Shown here: piece after piece, positions 24,543 to 30,989 of the stretch | Layout of the letters: every line of letters starts with the position of its first letter | Numbering within the stretch: the stretch's first letter is position 1 | Assembly (NCBI GenBank): GCA_002440265.1 | Contig: DJSG01000042.1 | Span: 1 to 30,989 of the forward strand | Length of the DNA stretch: 30,989 bases | Direction: 5' to 3' | From: Bacteroidales bacterium UBA6340 | GTDB lineage: Bacteria > Bacteroidota > Bacteroidia > Bacteroidales > Paludibacteraceae | Notes under the pieces: model-generated | Told to the model about the DNA's origin: nothing | Database searches by the model: none | What the model saw: only the letters and a program-made list of their open reading frames with translations | Made by a program: the position numbers and the translations under genes

Positions 24543-24579
24543 GCACCTTATATATATGTATGTTCTTTAATATGTCTAA

Positions 24580-25032
24580 TCACACCCCTGTATGCCCGAA
24601 TCCTCCGGTACCTCTCTCTGTCTTGCTCAAGATGTCAACGTCCTGTATTTCAGCGTGTTCATGTCTGGCAATCACCATCTGGCATATACGTTCCCCGGGC
24701 TCTATGGTCTGCGGTTCGTTGCTCAGGTTGATGAGTATCACACCCACCTCGCCGCGGTAGTCTGCGTCTATTGTCCCGGGGGTGTTGAGTACGGTCAGTC
24801 CGCGTTTGAGTGCCAGCCCGCTACGCGGACGAATCTGTGCCTCATAGCCCACGGGCAACTCCATATACAGCCCCGTCGGCAGCAGTTTCCGCTCTAATGG
24901 TTGCAGCACCACGGGCTCCGCGATGTTGCATCGGATATCCATTCCCGCCGCCTGCTCACTCTCATATCGCGGCATAGGATTATTGCTCTTATTGATTATC
25001 TTTATTGTCATATCCTTCTGGTTATCATTCAT
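24580..25032 (-). CDS. dut: Deoxyuridine 5'-triphosphate nucleotidohydrolase (dUTPase)
   Basis: This enzyme hydrolyses dUTP to dUMP and pyrophosphate, keeping uracil out of DNA and supplying dTMP synthesis. The 150-residue trimeric-type protein has all five motifs: AGMDIRCN (1), RPRSGLALK (2), LNTPGTIDADYRGEVGVI (3), GERICQMVI (4) and RGTGGFGHTG (5). Motif 3 contains the catalytic Asp. The start at 25032 is used here; a second ATG seven codons in (MTIKIINKS) agrees better with most family members and has AAGGAT just upstream, so the protein may be 143 residues. It is separated from the lipid kinase gene by a palindromic repeat element. Confidence 0.96.
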   Translation of the reverse strand: MNDNQKDMTIKIINKSNNPMPRYESEQAAGMDIRCNIAEPVVLQPLERKLLPTGLYMELPVGYEAQIRPRSGLALKRGLTVLNTPGTIDADYRGEVGVILINLSNEPQTIEPGERICQMVIARHEHAEIQDVDILSKTERGTGGFGHTGV

Positions 25033-25058
25033 TTGATATAGATTTTCATCTTTGTTGA

Positions 25059-25120
25059 ACCCCCTCTTTGAGGGGGCAGGGGGAGTCTCCCCTCCTTTGA
25101 AGGAGGGGTTGGGGAGGTCC
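25059..25120 (+). repeat. GC-rich palindromic element, copy 2 (two hairpins)
   Basis: Hairpin CCCCCTC/GAGGGGG (25060-25076), then AGGGGGAGTCT, then CCCCTCCTTTGAAGGAGGGG (25089-25108) and TTGGGGAGGTCC. The last base is part of the lipid kinase stop codon. It is the fullest copy in the window and aligns over most of its length with the segment inside ispG. Confidence 0.85.
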
Positions 25121-26001
25121 TAAAATCTCTTCTCCACCAGCAATTTTATCCCGTCTGTTACAATCCTCAGGTGCAACTCTTTGGGCATCATCACGGGGTC
25201 GCCGTCGATGTGCATGGGTCCCTCTTTCTCGCGTATAAGTGTCACCTCTTTGGTACGTATCGTATTGACATACAGGTCTTCATCGATATTCTTTGTGAAC
25301 AGACTCAGTGCTAATCCGGGTGCAGCGTACATCGGAAACTTGCTCACAATGGCAATATCCATCAGTCCGTCTTGAATACTGGCTTTGGGTGCGATGTAGG
25401 CATCGTACCCCCATTGCCCCGCATTGGCAAAAGTGATGAGGAACGCCGTTACCGTCTGGTCAATGCCCTCACCCACAAGGTGATACGTCTCGGGTTGGTA
25501 TTGGAATAGGTCTTTGATGATGTTCTGCAAATAGGTCTTGAAACCTCGGCTGTTGCCCGTGGCAAACTGATGTGCCACTAATGCGTCGAACCCTATCCCG
25601 CACGTGCTGAAGAACGGACGCTCATTCACAAATCCGTAATCCGCCGAGATGACCTCCGAGCGGTTGAGCATCTCGATGGCACGGTTGAGACGGGTGGATA
25701 TGCCCAAGTGCCTTGCAAAGCCGTTCCCGCTACCATTGGGCACGATGCCCATCGCGGTGTCCGTATCGCGCACCCCATTGGCAACCTCATTGATAGTGCC
25801 GTCACCGCCTACAGCCACCACGGCATAGTAGCCCTCTTGCGCAAACTGCTGCGCGAGTTGTGTCGCATGCCCCGCATACTCCGTAAACACTACCGTCGGC
25901 GAGAACTGCTCCCTGTCCAGCAACTCCTTCACCAATTTCGGTATGCGGCTTTTCGTCCTCGTCCCCGATATAGGGTTGATTACAAATGCTATATTCTTCA
26001 T
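25120..26001 (-). CDS. Diacylglycerol/sphingosine kinase-family lipid kinase (YegS/DgkB-like)
   Basis: The 293-residue protein begins KNIAFVINPISGTRTKSRIP and has the nucleotide-binding GGDGTINEVANGV at about residues 64-76, followed by PNGSGNGFARHLGI. Further landmarks are STCGIGFDALVAH and the C-terminal MHIDGDPVMMPKELHLRI. The length is normal. Members phosphorylate diacylglycerol or related lipids at the inner membrane; in Bacteroidales a sphingoid substrate is also conceivable, which the sequence does not settle. It has its own promoter and is the first gene of the long minus-strand string. The stop codon TAG includes the first base of the adjacent palindromic element. Confidence 0.9.
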   Translation of the reverse strand: MKNIAFVINPISGTRTKSRIPKLVKELLDREQFSPTVVFTEYAGHATQLAQQFAQEGYYAVVAVGGDGTINEVANGVRDTDTAMGIVPNGSGNGFARHLGISTRLNRAIEMLNRSEVISADYGFVNERPFFSTCGIGFDALVAHQFATGNSRGFKTYLQNIIKDLFQYQPETYHLVGEGIDQTVTAFLITFANAGQWGYDAYIAPKASIQDGLMDIAIVSKFPMYAAPGLALSLFTKNIDEDLYVNTIRTKEVTLIREKEGPMHIDGDPVMMPKELHLRIVTDGIKLLVEKRF

Positions 26002-26121
26002 TTTTTGTATTGCTCTTATTTTGTTCTTATCTTAGATTATTATGTCCTCTCTCTGTTGTCCCCCCTTGATGGGTATGGCACTGTACTCTTTTCGCGCGTA
26101 TACCCACACACATCAAACGCG

Positions 26122-26153
26122 CAAAGTTACAAATAATTTCCCACTCCTGCAAC
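26122..26153 (-). promoter_or_regulatory. Promoter of the lipid kinase/dut string
   Basis: On the minus strand: GTTG (complement of 26150-26153), 20 nt, TAACTTTG (complement of 26122-26129). This gives a leader of about 115 nt before 26001. The region 26002-26432 also holds the tyrS promoter; otherwise it is AT-rich with no gene. Confidence 0.75.
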
Positions 26154-26371
26154 TCATCCGAAAACCAATACAAAGATAATACAAAATCGTCCCAAATCCA
26201 AATTTATTTTCGTTTTTTCGCCAAAATGGTGCATTTTGTATTTTCGGCTTGTAACCGATTGGTACTCAATGCCAAAAAAACTTCATTTTTTCAGTGGTTT
26301 CTCTGCACTTTTCCGAAAACGTCATCTTCCCCCGCAAATTGTGACTTTAATTCGTCTGTTTTGAGATTTTA

Positions 26372-26403
26372 TTTGCAAAAGCCGGCAAAAAGTTGTACCT
26401 TTG
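26372..26403 (+). promoter_or_regulatory. Promoter of tyrS
   Basis: TTTG at 26372-26375, 20-nt spacer, TACCTTTG at 26396-26403. The leader is about 23 nt. With no T-box-like structure in so short a leader, tRNA-sensing control is unlikely. Confidence 0.88.
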
Positions 26404-26432
26404 CGCACTCAAGATAATACACAAACATTTAG

Positions 26433-27725
26433 ATGAAGAATTTCGTAGAAGAACTCAGATGGCGAGGTATGCTGCAGGACATCATGCCCGGTACGGAAGA
26501 ACAACTCATGAAAGAGCCAACGGCTGCGTATGTGGGCATTGACCCTACCGCTGACAGCCTGCACATTGGGCACTTGTGCGGCATAATGATGCTCAAGCAC
26601 TTGCAACGCTGCGGGCACAAACCTATCGCCCTCATTGGCGGGGCTACGGGTATGATTGGCGACCCCAGCGGCAAGTCTGCCGAACGTAACCTGCTGGACG
26701 AGAAGACCTTACGCCACAACCAAGAGTGCATACAGAAACAACTGGAGAAGTTCCTCGACTTCGGTCACGGTGACAATGCCGCCGAGTTGGTGAACAACTA
26801 CGATTGGATGAAGGACTACACCTTCTTGGATTTCGCACGCAACGTGGGCAAACTCATCACCGTCAACTACATGATGGCGAAAGACTCAGTCAAGAAACGC
26901 TTTAACGGAGAGTTCTCTCAGGGTATGTCTTTCACCGAGTTCACCTATCAGTTGCTGCAAGGCTATGATTTTGTGTACCTAAACAAGCACAAGAACTGCA
27001 AGATGCAGATGGGTGGCTCCGACCAATGGGGCAACATCACTACGGGTATCGAACTCATCCGCAAGATGGGCGGTGGCGAGGCTTATGCCCTCACTTGCCC
27101 GCTTATTACCAAAGCCGACGGCGGCAAGTTCGGCAAGACTGAGAGTGGCAACATCTGGCTTGACCGCCGCTATACGAGTCCCTATCGCTTCTATCAGTTC
27201 TGGCTCAACGTGAGCGACGCGGATGCCAAACGATACATCAAGATTTTCACGTGCTTGGATAAGGCGGAGATTGACGCGCTCATCGCCGAACACGACCAAG
27301 CCCCGCATCTGCGCTTGCTGCAGAAACGCCTTGCGGAAGAGGTGACCGTGATGGTACACAGCCGCGAGGACTATGATGCTGCCGTGGAAGCAAGCAATAT
27401 CCTCTTCGGAAATGCTACGGCGGAAGCCCTGCACAAACTCGATGAGGAGACCTTCCTTCAGGTATTCGATGGGGTGGAGCAGTACGAAATCAGCCGTGCC
27501 GAACTCGAAGCCGGCATAGCACCGCTCGACCTCCTTGCCGAGAAGACGCACATCTTCCCCAGCAAGGGTGAGGCGCGCAAGATGATACAAGCCAACGGGT
27601 TCTCGATGAACAAAGAGAAACTCACCGACCCCCAAACGCCCATCACCACCACGGCTCTGCTCAACAACAAGTATATCCTCTTCCAGAAAGGCAAGAAGAA
27701 CTACTACCTCGTAGTGGTGAAATAG
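26433..27725 (+). CDS. tyrS: Tyrosyl-tRNA synthetase
   Basis: The 430-residue class I synthetase charges tRNA-Tyr. The HIGH motif is HIGHLCG at about residues 43-49. The KMSKS-type motif is KFGKTESG near 231, the normal form in bacterial TyrRS. Tyrosine-site landmarks ALIGGATGMIGDPSGKS and QMGGSDQWGNI are present. The C terminus is an S4-like RNA-binding domain (IFPSKGEARKMIQANGFSMN). The gene stands alone between its promoter and a hairpin. Confidence 0.98.
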   Translation: MKNFVEELRWRGMLQDIMPGTEEQLMKEPTAAYVGIDPTADSLHIGHLCGIMMLKHLQRCGHKPIALIGGATGMIGDPSGKSAERNLLDEKTLRHNQECIQKQLEKFLDFGHGDNAAELVNNYDWMKDYTFLDFARNVGKLITVNYMMAKDSVKKRFNGEFSQGMSFTEFTYQLLQGYDFVYLNKHKNCKMQMGGSDQWGNITTGIELIRKMGGGEAYALTCPLITKADGGKFGKTESGNIWLDRRYTSPYRFYQFWLNVSDADAKRYIKIFTCLDKAEIDALIAEHDQAPHLRLLQKRLAEEVTVMVHSREDYDAAVEASNILFGNATAEALHKLDEETFLQVFDGVEQYEISRAELEAGIAPLDLLAEKTHIFPSKGEARKMIQANGFSMNKEKLTDPQTPITTTALLNNKYILFQKGKKNYYLVVVK

Positions 27726-27745
27726 TGCAATAATGTAAGTATCAG

Positions 27746-27780
27746 ATACATAGACGACGCAAATTGCATCGTCTATGTAT
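27746..27780 (+). terminator. Probable terminator hairpin after tyrS
   Basis: A perfect 12-bp stem, ATACATAGACGA (27746-27757) with TCGTCTATGTAT (27769-27780), with inner pairing GCAA/TTGC. It is followed only by TTATATAA, so the T run is poor, but the stem is strong and lies 20 nt after the stop. Confidence 0.6.
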
Positions 27781-27877
27781 TTATATAAGGCAGATACTCC
27801 GCACGACAAACCGTTCACAACCGAGCCGGATTGCGAAAACAATAATGACAAACAGCAAAAGGATACAAGCAGACAAC

Positions 27878-27901
27878 AAAAAAGGAGAGCCTAACTCTCC
27901 T
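27878..27901 (-). terminator. Rho-independent terminator of tRNA-Lys
   Basis: On the minus strand, stem AGGAGAG/CTCTCCT (27901-27895 and 27889-27883) with loop TTAGG, followed by a run of six T. It starts 6 nt past the tRNA 3' end. Confidence 0.9.
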
Positions 27902-27906
27902 CTCTG

Positions 27907-27979
27907 TGAACCAGCTGGGGCTCGAACCCAGGACCCCATCCTTAAAAGGGATGTGCTCTACCTGCTGAGCTACTGATTC
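27907..27979 (-). tRNA. tRNA-Lys (anticodon UUU)
   Basis: A complete 73-nt cloverleaf on the minus strand: acceptor GAATCAG/CTGGTTC, D arm GCTC-AGCAGGTA-GAGC, anticodon stem CATCC/GGATG with loop CTTTTAA (anticodon TTT), T arm CTGGG-TTCGAGC-CCCAG, discriminator A. CCA is not encoded. Confidence 0.97.
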
Positions 27980-28002
27980 AGGCTTTTTCTCAAAAGCGGC
28001 TG

Positions 28003-28034
28003 CAAAGGTACTGCTTTTTTTTGAACCGTGCAAA
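28003..28034 (-). promoter_or_regulatory. Promoter of tRNA-Lys
   Basis: On the minus strand: TTTG (complement of 28031-28034), 20 nt, TACCTTTG (complement of 28003-28010), preceded by AAAAAAAGCAG and followed by CAGCCGCTTTT. The sequence is nearly the same as the tRNA-Thr promoter. It overlaps the ispG promoter. Confidence 0.88.
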
Positions 28035-28053
28035 TGTTATGGCATTATTTTTG
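28020..28053 (+). promoter_or_regulatory. Probable promoter of ispG
   Basis: TTTG at 28020-28023 and TATTTTTG at 28046-28053, spacer 22 nt (slightly long). The start codon at 28080 would leave a leader of about 20 nt. It overlaps the divergent tRNA-Lys promoter, so the two may compete for polymerase. Confidence 0.55.
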
Positions 28054-28079
28054 CCGCCAAAGGGTAAATAAAATATTTT

Positions 28080-29537
28080 ATGAACATAAATCGTACATAC
28101 ACACGTCGCCAGACGACGCAGACACAAGTCGGGAACCTGCAGATAGGTAGTGAGTCGCCCATTCGTATTCAGACCATGGCAAATACCTCTACCAATGACA
28201 TCGAAGGCAGCATCGCACAGGCACAACGTTGCATCGCCGCAGGGGCGGAACTGATACGCTTCACCACACAAGGGCTGCGAGAGGTCGAGTCGCTAAAGAA
28301 GATACATAACTCCCTCTACCCCCTCAAAAAGGGGAGAGTCTCTGCAAGCCCCTCCCTTGGAGGGGTTGGGGAGGCCTCTCTCGTTGCCGATGTCCACTTC
28401 CAAGCCGACGTGGCAGATGCCGCAGCACAAGTGGTGGAGAAGGTGCGCATCAACCCGGGCAACTACATCGACCCCGCACGCAAGTTCCGCCATATCGACT
28501 ACACCGACGCTGACTACCAAGCCGAACTCACACGGCTGCGCGAGCGTTTCACCCGCCTGCTCAACATCTGCAAAGCCCACCACACCGCCCTGCGCCTTGG
28601 GGTCAATCACGGCAGCCTGAGCGACCGCATCATGTCCCGCTATGGCGACACGCCCGCAGGCATGGTCGAGAGTGTGATGGAGTTCCTCCGCGTGGCGGTA
28701 GCCGAGCATTTCACCGACATCGTCATCTCCGTCAAAGCCAGCAACACCCGCGTCATGGTGGACACGGTACGCCTCCTGGTGCGGCAGATGGACGCAGAGG
28801 ACATGGCTTTCCCGCTCCACTTGGGCGTGACGGAAGCCGGCGAGGGTGAGGACGGACGCATCAAATCGGCTGTGGGTATCGGTGCCCTCTTGGCAGACGG
28901 CATTGGCGACACGGTGCGCGTCAGCCTCAGCGAAGCCCCTGAAAACGAGATACCCGTCGCCCGCGCACTGGTGGACTATTTCGCCAGCCCCGACAGCATA
29001 CGGTATGCCACGGACACCCGGACTTCCGTGGAGGGCGACACCGTCTTCTACACCAACCGCGACACCGATTGGACGCTCTTCCAACTCCACGCCGCTGCCG
29101 AGTGCGGGCGGCTGCTGTGGCAGTACCATGCCACCAACCTCACTCTCCGAAACCCCAATTTCACCCCCGAGCAACCGGAGCAACTGAGCAAGGATATCCT
29201 CCAGGCCTCGCGCGTGCGCATATATAAGACGGAGTACATCTCCTGCCCGGGCTGCGGGCGTACCCTGTTCGACCTCGAGAAGACCATCGCCCAGGTCAAA
29301 GCCGCCACCCTGCACCTCACCGACCGCACCGGCAAATCCCTGCAAGGGCTGAAGATAGGCATCATGGGCTGTATCGTCAACGGCCCCGGCGAGATGGCAG
29401 ATGCCGACTACGGCTACGTGGGAGCGGGGCGCGGACGCGTCAGCCTCTACCGCGGCAAGGAGTGCGTACTCAAGAACATCCCGCAGGAAGAAGCCGTGGA
29501 AGCCTTGCTCCACCTCATACAGGAAGACAACAAATAA
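28080..29537 (+). CDS. ispG: 4-hydroxy-3-methylbut-2-enyl diphosphate synthase (IspG/GcpE)
   Basis: This iron-sulfur enzyme makes HMBPP from MEcPP, the penultimate step of the MEP isoprenoid pathway. The N-terminal TIM barrel shows GSESPIRIQTMANTSTND, LVADVHF, KVRINPGNYID, LGVNHGSLSDRIMSRYGDTP and LGVTEAGEGEDGRIKSAVGI. The C-terminal 4Fe-4S domain has SCPGCGRT near residues 387-394 and GCIVNGPGEMADADYGYVG near 430. Two oddities: residues about 79-99 (PLKKGRVSASPSLGGVGEA) are encoded by a copy of the palindromic repeat element and replace a short loop; and the extra middle domain that makes most Bacteroidetes IspG about 600 residues is cut to about 100, giving 485. Catalytic residues remain, so I expect an active enzyme. 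The Mur ligase gene starts 7 nt after its stop. Confidence 0.95.
   Translation: MNINRTYTRRQTTQTQVGNLQIGSESPIRIQTMANTSTNDIEGSIAQAQRCIAAGAELIRFTTQGLREVESLKKIHNSLYPLKKGRVSASPSLGGVGEASLVADVHFQADVADAAAQVVEKVRINPGNYIDPARKFRHIDYTDADYQAELTRLRERFTRLLNICKAHHTALRLGVNHGSLSDRIMSRYGDTPAGMVESVMEFLRVAVAEHFTDIVISVKASNTRVMVDTVRLLVRQMDAEDMAFPLHLGVTEAGEGEDGRIKSAVGIGALLADGIGDTVRVSLSEAPENEIPVARALVDYFASPDSIRYATDTRTSVEGDTVFYTNRDTDWTLFQLHAAAECGRLLWQYHATNLTLRNPNFTPEQPEQLSKDILQASRVRIYKTEYISCPGCGRTLFDLEKTIAQVKAATLHLTDRTGKSLQGLKIGIMGCIVNGPGEMADADYGYVGAGRGRVSLYRGKECVLKNIPQEEAVEALLHLIQEDNK
28319..28374 (+). repeat. GC-rich palindromic element, copy 3, inside ispG
   Basis: CCCCCTC (28319-28325)/GGGG (28331-28334), GAGTCTC, then CCCCTCC (28349-28355)/GGAGGGG (28359-28365) and TTGGGGAGG (28366-28374) follow the same order as copy 2 at 25059-25120. 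It lies in the ispG reading frame without a stop. Confidence 0.8.
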
Positions 29538-29544
29538 TCGCATT

Positions 29545-30873
29545 ATGAGAATACATTTTATCGCCATCGGAGGTGCTGCCATGCACAATCTGGCAATCGC
29601 AGTAGCCGGCAAACAGGGATACATCGTCACAGGTTCCGACGATGAAATCTTCGACCCCGCGCGCACCCACCTCCGCAATGCAGGGCTCTTGCCCGCGCAG
29701 ATGGGCTGGCACCCCGAAAACATCACCCCGGACATCGACGCCATCATCCTTGGCATGCATGCCCGCGAGGACAACCCCGAACTGCTCCGCGCACGCGAAC
29801 TCGGCATCCGTATCTACTCCTTCCCCGAGTACCTCTACCGGCAGACCCGGGACAAGGTGCGTATCGTCGTAGGCGGCAGCCACGGCAAGACCACCACCAC
29901 CGCCATGATACTCTATGTCCTCCGCCACCTCGGCATCGAGGCGGACTATATGGTCGGCGCACAGATAGAGGGCTTCGACACCATGGTACGCCTTTCCGAC
30001 ACTGCCAAATACGCTGTCTTTGAGGGCGATGAGTACCTCACCTCGCCCCTCGACCGCCGTTCCAAGTTCCTCCTCTACCACCCCAATGTGGCTATCCTCA
30101 CGGGCATCGCGTGGGACCATATCAATGTCTTCCCCACCTTCCCCGAATACGTGGACACTTTCCGCAAGTTCGTCGCTGAGATAGAACCCCACGGCACCTT
30201 CATCTACTACGAGGGCGACGAGAACCTGCGCACACTGGCGGCAGAAGCACGGCCGGATGTGCATTGCATCCCCTACAACGCCTACGACGGCAATGTCCCC
30301 ATGCAGGTCTTCGGCAGGCACAATATGCAGAACCTCCAGGCGGCGTGTCTGGCGTGCGAAGCCATCGGCGTAGCCCGTGATGACTTCTACCATGCCATCG
30401 CCTCTTTCACCGGTGCCAGCAACCGCCTCGAGAAAATTGCCGAAATCGGCGACAACGTGGCGTACAAGGACTTCGCCCACTCGCCCAGCAAACTGCGTGC
30501 CACTGTCAATGCCATGCGCGAGCATTATCCCGACAAACGCCTCGTGGCATGCATGGAGTTGCACACTTTCTCCAGCCTTATGGCGGACTTCCTCCCGCAG
30601 TACAAGGACTCTATGAAAGATGCCGACATAGCCTTCGTCTATTTCAACCCGAAGGTCATTGAGCACAAGCACCTTACGCCTATCCGTGCCGAAGATGTCC
30701 GACGTGCCTTCGGCACCGGCAATGTCGAGGTCTTCACCGACAGCCACGCTCTGCAAGACCGCCTGCGCAGTCTGGACTATCACAATACGGCTCTCCTCAT
30801 GATGACCTCCGGCACCTTCGACGGCATCGACATTCCCGCCTTCGCCCGCCAACTCATCAGCCGGACCAAATAG
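29545..30873 (+). CDS. mpl: Mur ligase family protein, Mpl-like (murein tripeptide ligase)
   Basis: The 442-residue protein resembles UDP-N-acetylmuramate:L-Ala-gamma-D-Glu-meso-DAP ligase, which returns recovered tripeptide to peptidoglycan synthesis. It starts MRIHFIAIGGAAMHNLAIA with the N-terminal Rossmann glycine pattern, then the ATP site VVGGSHGKTTTTAMI at about residues 108-122, the DEYLTSPLDRRSKFLLYHP region, LTGIAWDHINVFPT and, in the C-terminal domain, FTGASNRLEKI and KDFAHSPSKLRAT. The frame is open back to 29401 inside ispG, but the ATG at 29545 is the start. It should be co-transcribed with ispG. No other cell-wall gene is adjacent. Confidence 0.88.
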   Translation: MRIHFIAIGGAAMHNLAIAVAGKQGYIVTGSDDEIFDPARTHLRNAGLLPAQMGWHPENITPDIDAIILGMHAREDNPELLRARELGIRIYSFPEYLYRQTRDKVRIVVGGSHGKTTTTAMILYVLRHLGIEADYMVGAQIEGFDTMVRLSDTAKYAVFEGDEYLTSPLDRRSKFLLYHPNVAILTGIAWDHINVFPTFPEYVDTFRKFVAEIEPHGTFIYYEGDENLRTLAAEARPDVHCIPYNAYDGNVPMQVFGRHNMQNLQAACLACEAIGVARDDFYHAIASFTGASNRLEKIAEIGDNVAYKDFAHSPSKLRATVNAMREHYPDKRLVACMELHTFSSLMADFLPQYKDSMKDADIAFVYFNPKVIEHKHLTPIRAEDVRRAFGTGNVEVFTDSHALQDRLRSLDYHNTALLMMTSGTFDGIDIPAFARQLISRTK

Positions 30874-30921
30874 TGCCACACCGCACAAGGACTACGGAAC
30901 CTGCCTGCTCGTCGCGGCCTG

Positions 30922-30981
30922 TTACCTGTTAACTATTACCTATTACTACACTTAACTCGATGGAACATCGAGTTAAGTGTA
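30922..30981. repeat. Heptamer array with a perfect 16-bp hairpin after mpl
   Basis: Four 7-nt units (TTACCTG, TTAACTA, TTACCTA, TTACTAC; 30922-30949) run into a hairpin with arms TACACTTAACTCGATG (30947-30962) and CATCGAGTTAAGTGTA (30966-30981) around GAA. No T run follows before the window ends, so termination is not proved. Confidence 0.75.
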
Positions 30982-30989
30982 TGATATTA

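Noticed and set aside
24454..24546. GTG start of the TPR gene at 24546
   Set aside because: It would place 31 polar residues encoded partly by tandem repeats before a complete signal peptide; the TTG at 24453 fits better.
30947..30981. Phage or integron attachment site
   Set aside because: A perfect inverted repeat alone, with no integrase, direct repeat or tRNA end nearby, does not support it.

Overview
The window reads as a chromosomal segment from an anaerobic member of the Bacteroidales (Bacteroidota). Three things support this. Almost every start of transcription I can place has the Bacteroidota sigma-ABfr promoter (TTTG, about 20 nt, TAnnTTTG). The gene content is typical of the order: a V-type ATPase operon with DUF2764, pyruvate:ferredoxin oxidoreductase, a DUF5103/type IX secretion plug protein, a dut-TPR-DUF4292-EnvC cluster and a plant/Bacteroidetes-like IspG. 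Shine-Dalgarno sequences are weak or absent.

Layout. Bases 197-9954 (+) hold one V/A-type ATPase operon: promoter, atpE, DUF2764, atpA, [DNA methyltransferase + MvaI/BcnI-type restriction enzyme], atpB, [S23/IVP four-helix-bundle gene inside inverted repeats], atpD, atpI, atpK, terminator. The two bracketed units are foreign to the operon. Bases 10245-11585 (-) encode a DUF5103 protein, with a back-to-back promoter for tRNA-Thr(CGU) at 11704-11776 (+). Bases 11837-12395 carry no protein gene but contain strong hairpins and a promoter box, probably a structured small RNA. Bases 12396-15983 (-) are nifJ; 16096-17283 (-) encode an AAA/DUF4143-like ATPase. Bases 17663-26001 (-) form a tightly packed gene string, reading from its promoter: lipid kinase, dut, TPR lipoprotein-like protein, DUF4292 lipoprotein, EnvC, FKBP lipoprotein, zinc-ribbon lipoprotein, AddA/RecB-type helicase-nuclease. 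Bases 26433-27725 (+) are tyrS; 27907-27979 (-) tRNA-Lys(UUU); 28080-29537 (+) ispG; 29545-30873 (+) a Mpl-like Mur ligase.

How the parts work together. The ATPase (predicted Na+-binding rotor), the PFOR and the MEP-pathway enzyme are core anaerobic energy and precursor metabolism. The minus-strand string mixes envelope maintenance (lipoproteins, EnvC, lipid kinase) with DNA housekeeping (dUTPase, AddA).

The most unusual material is a set of small repeat structures. The S23 gene sits between two inverted arrays of 9-nt units, each capped by a hairpin. Similar pairs of a short tandem array and a hairpin recur near nifJ, after addA and after the Mur ligase. A GC-rich palindrome occurs three times, once apparently inserted in frame inside ispG. 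I propose, as inference only, that the S23 cassette could be the protein-coding form of a family of array-plus-hairpin elements, comparable in layout to RAYT/REP systems.
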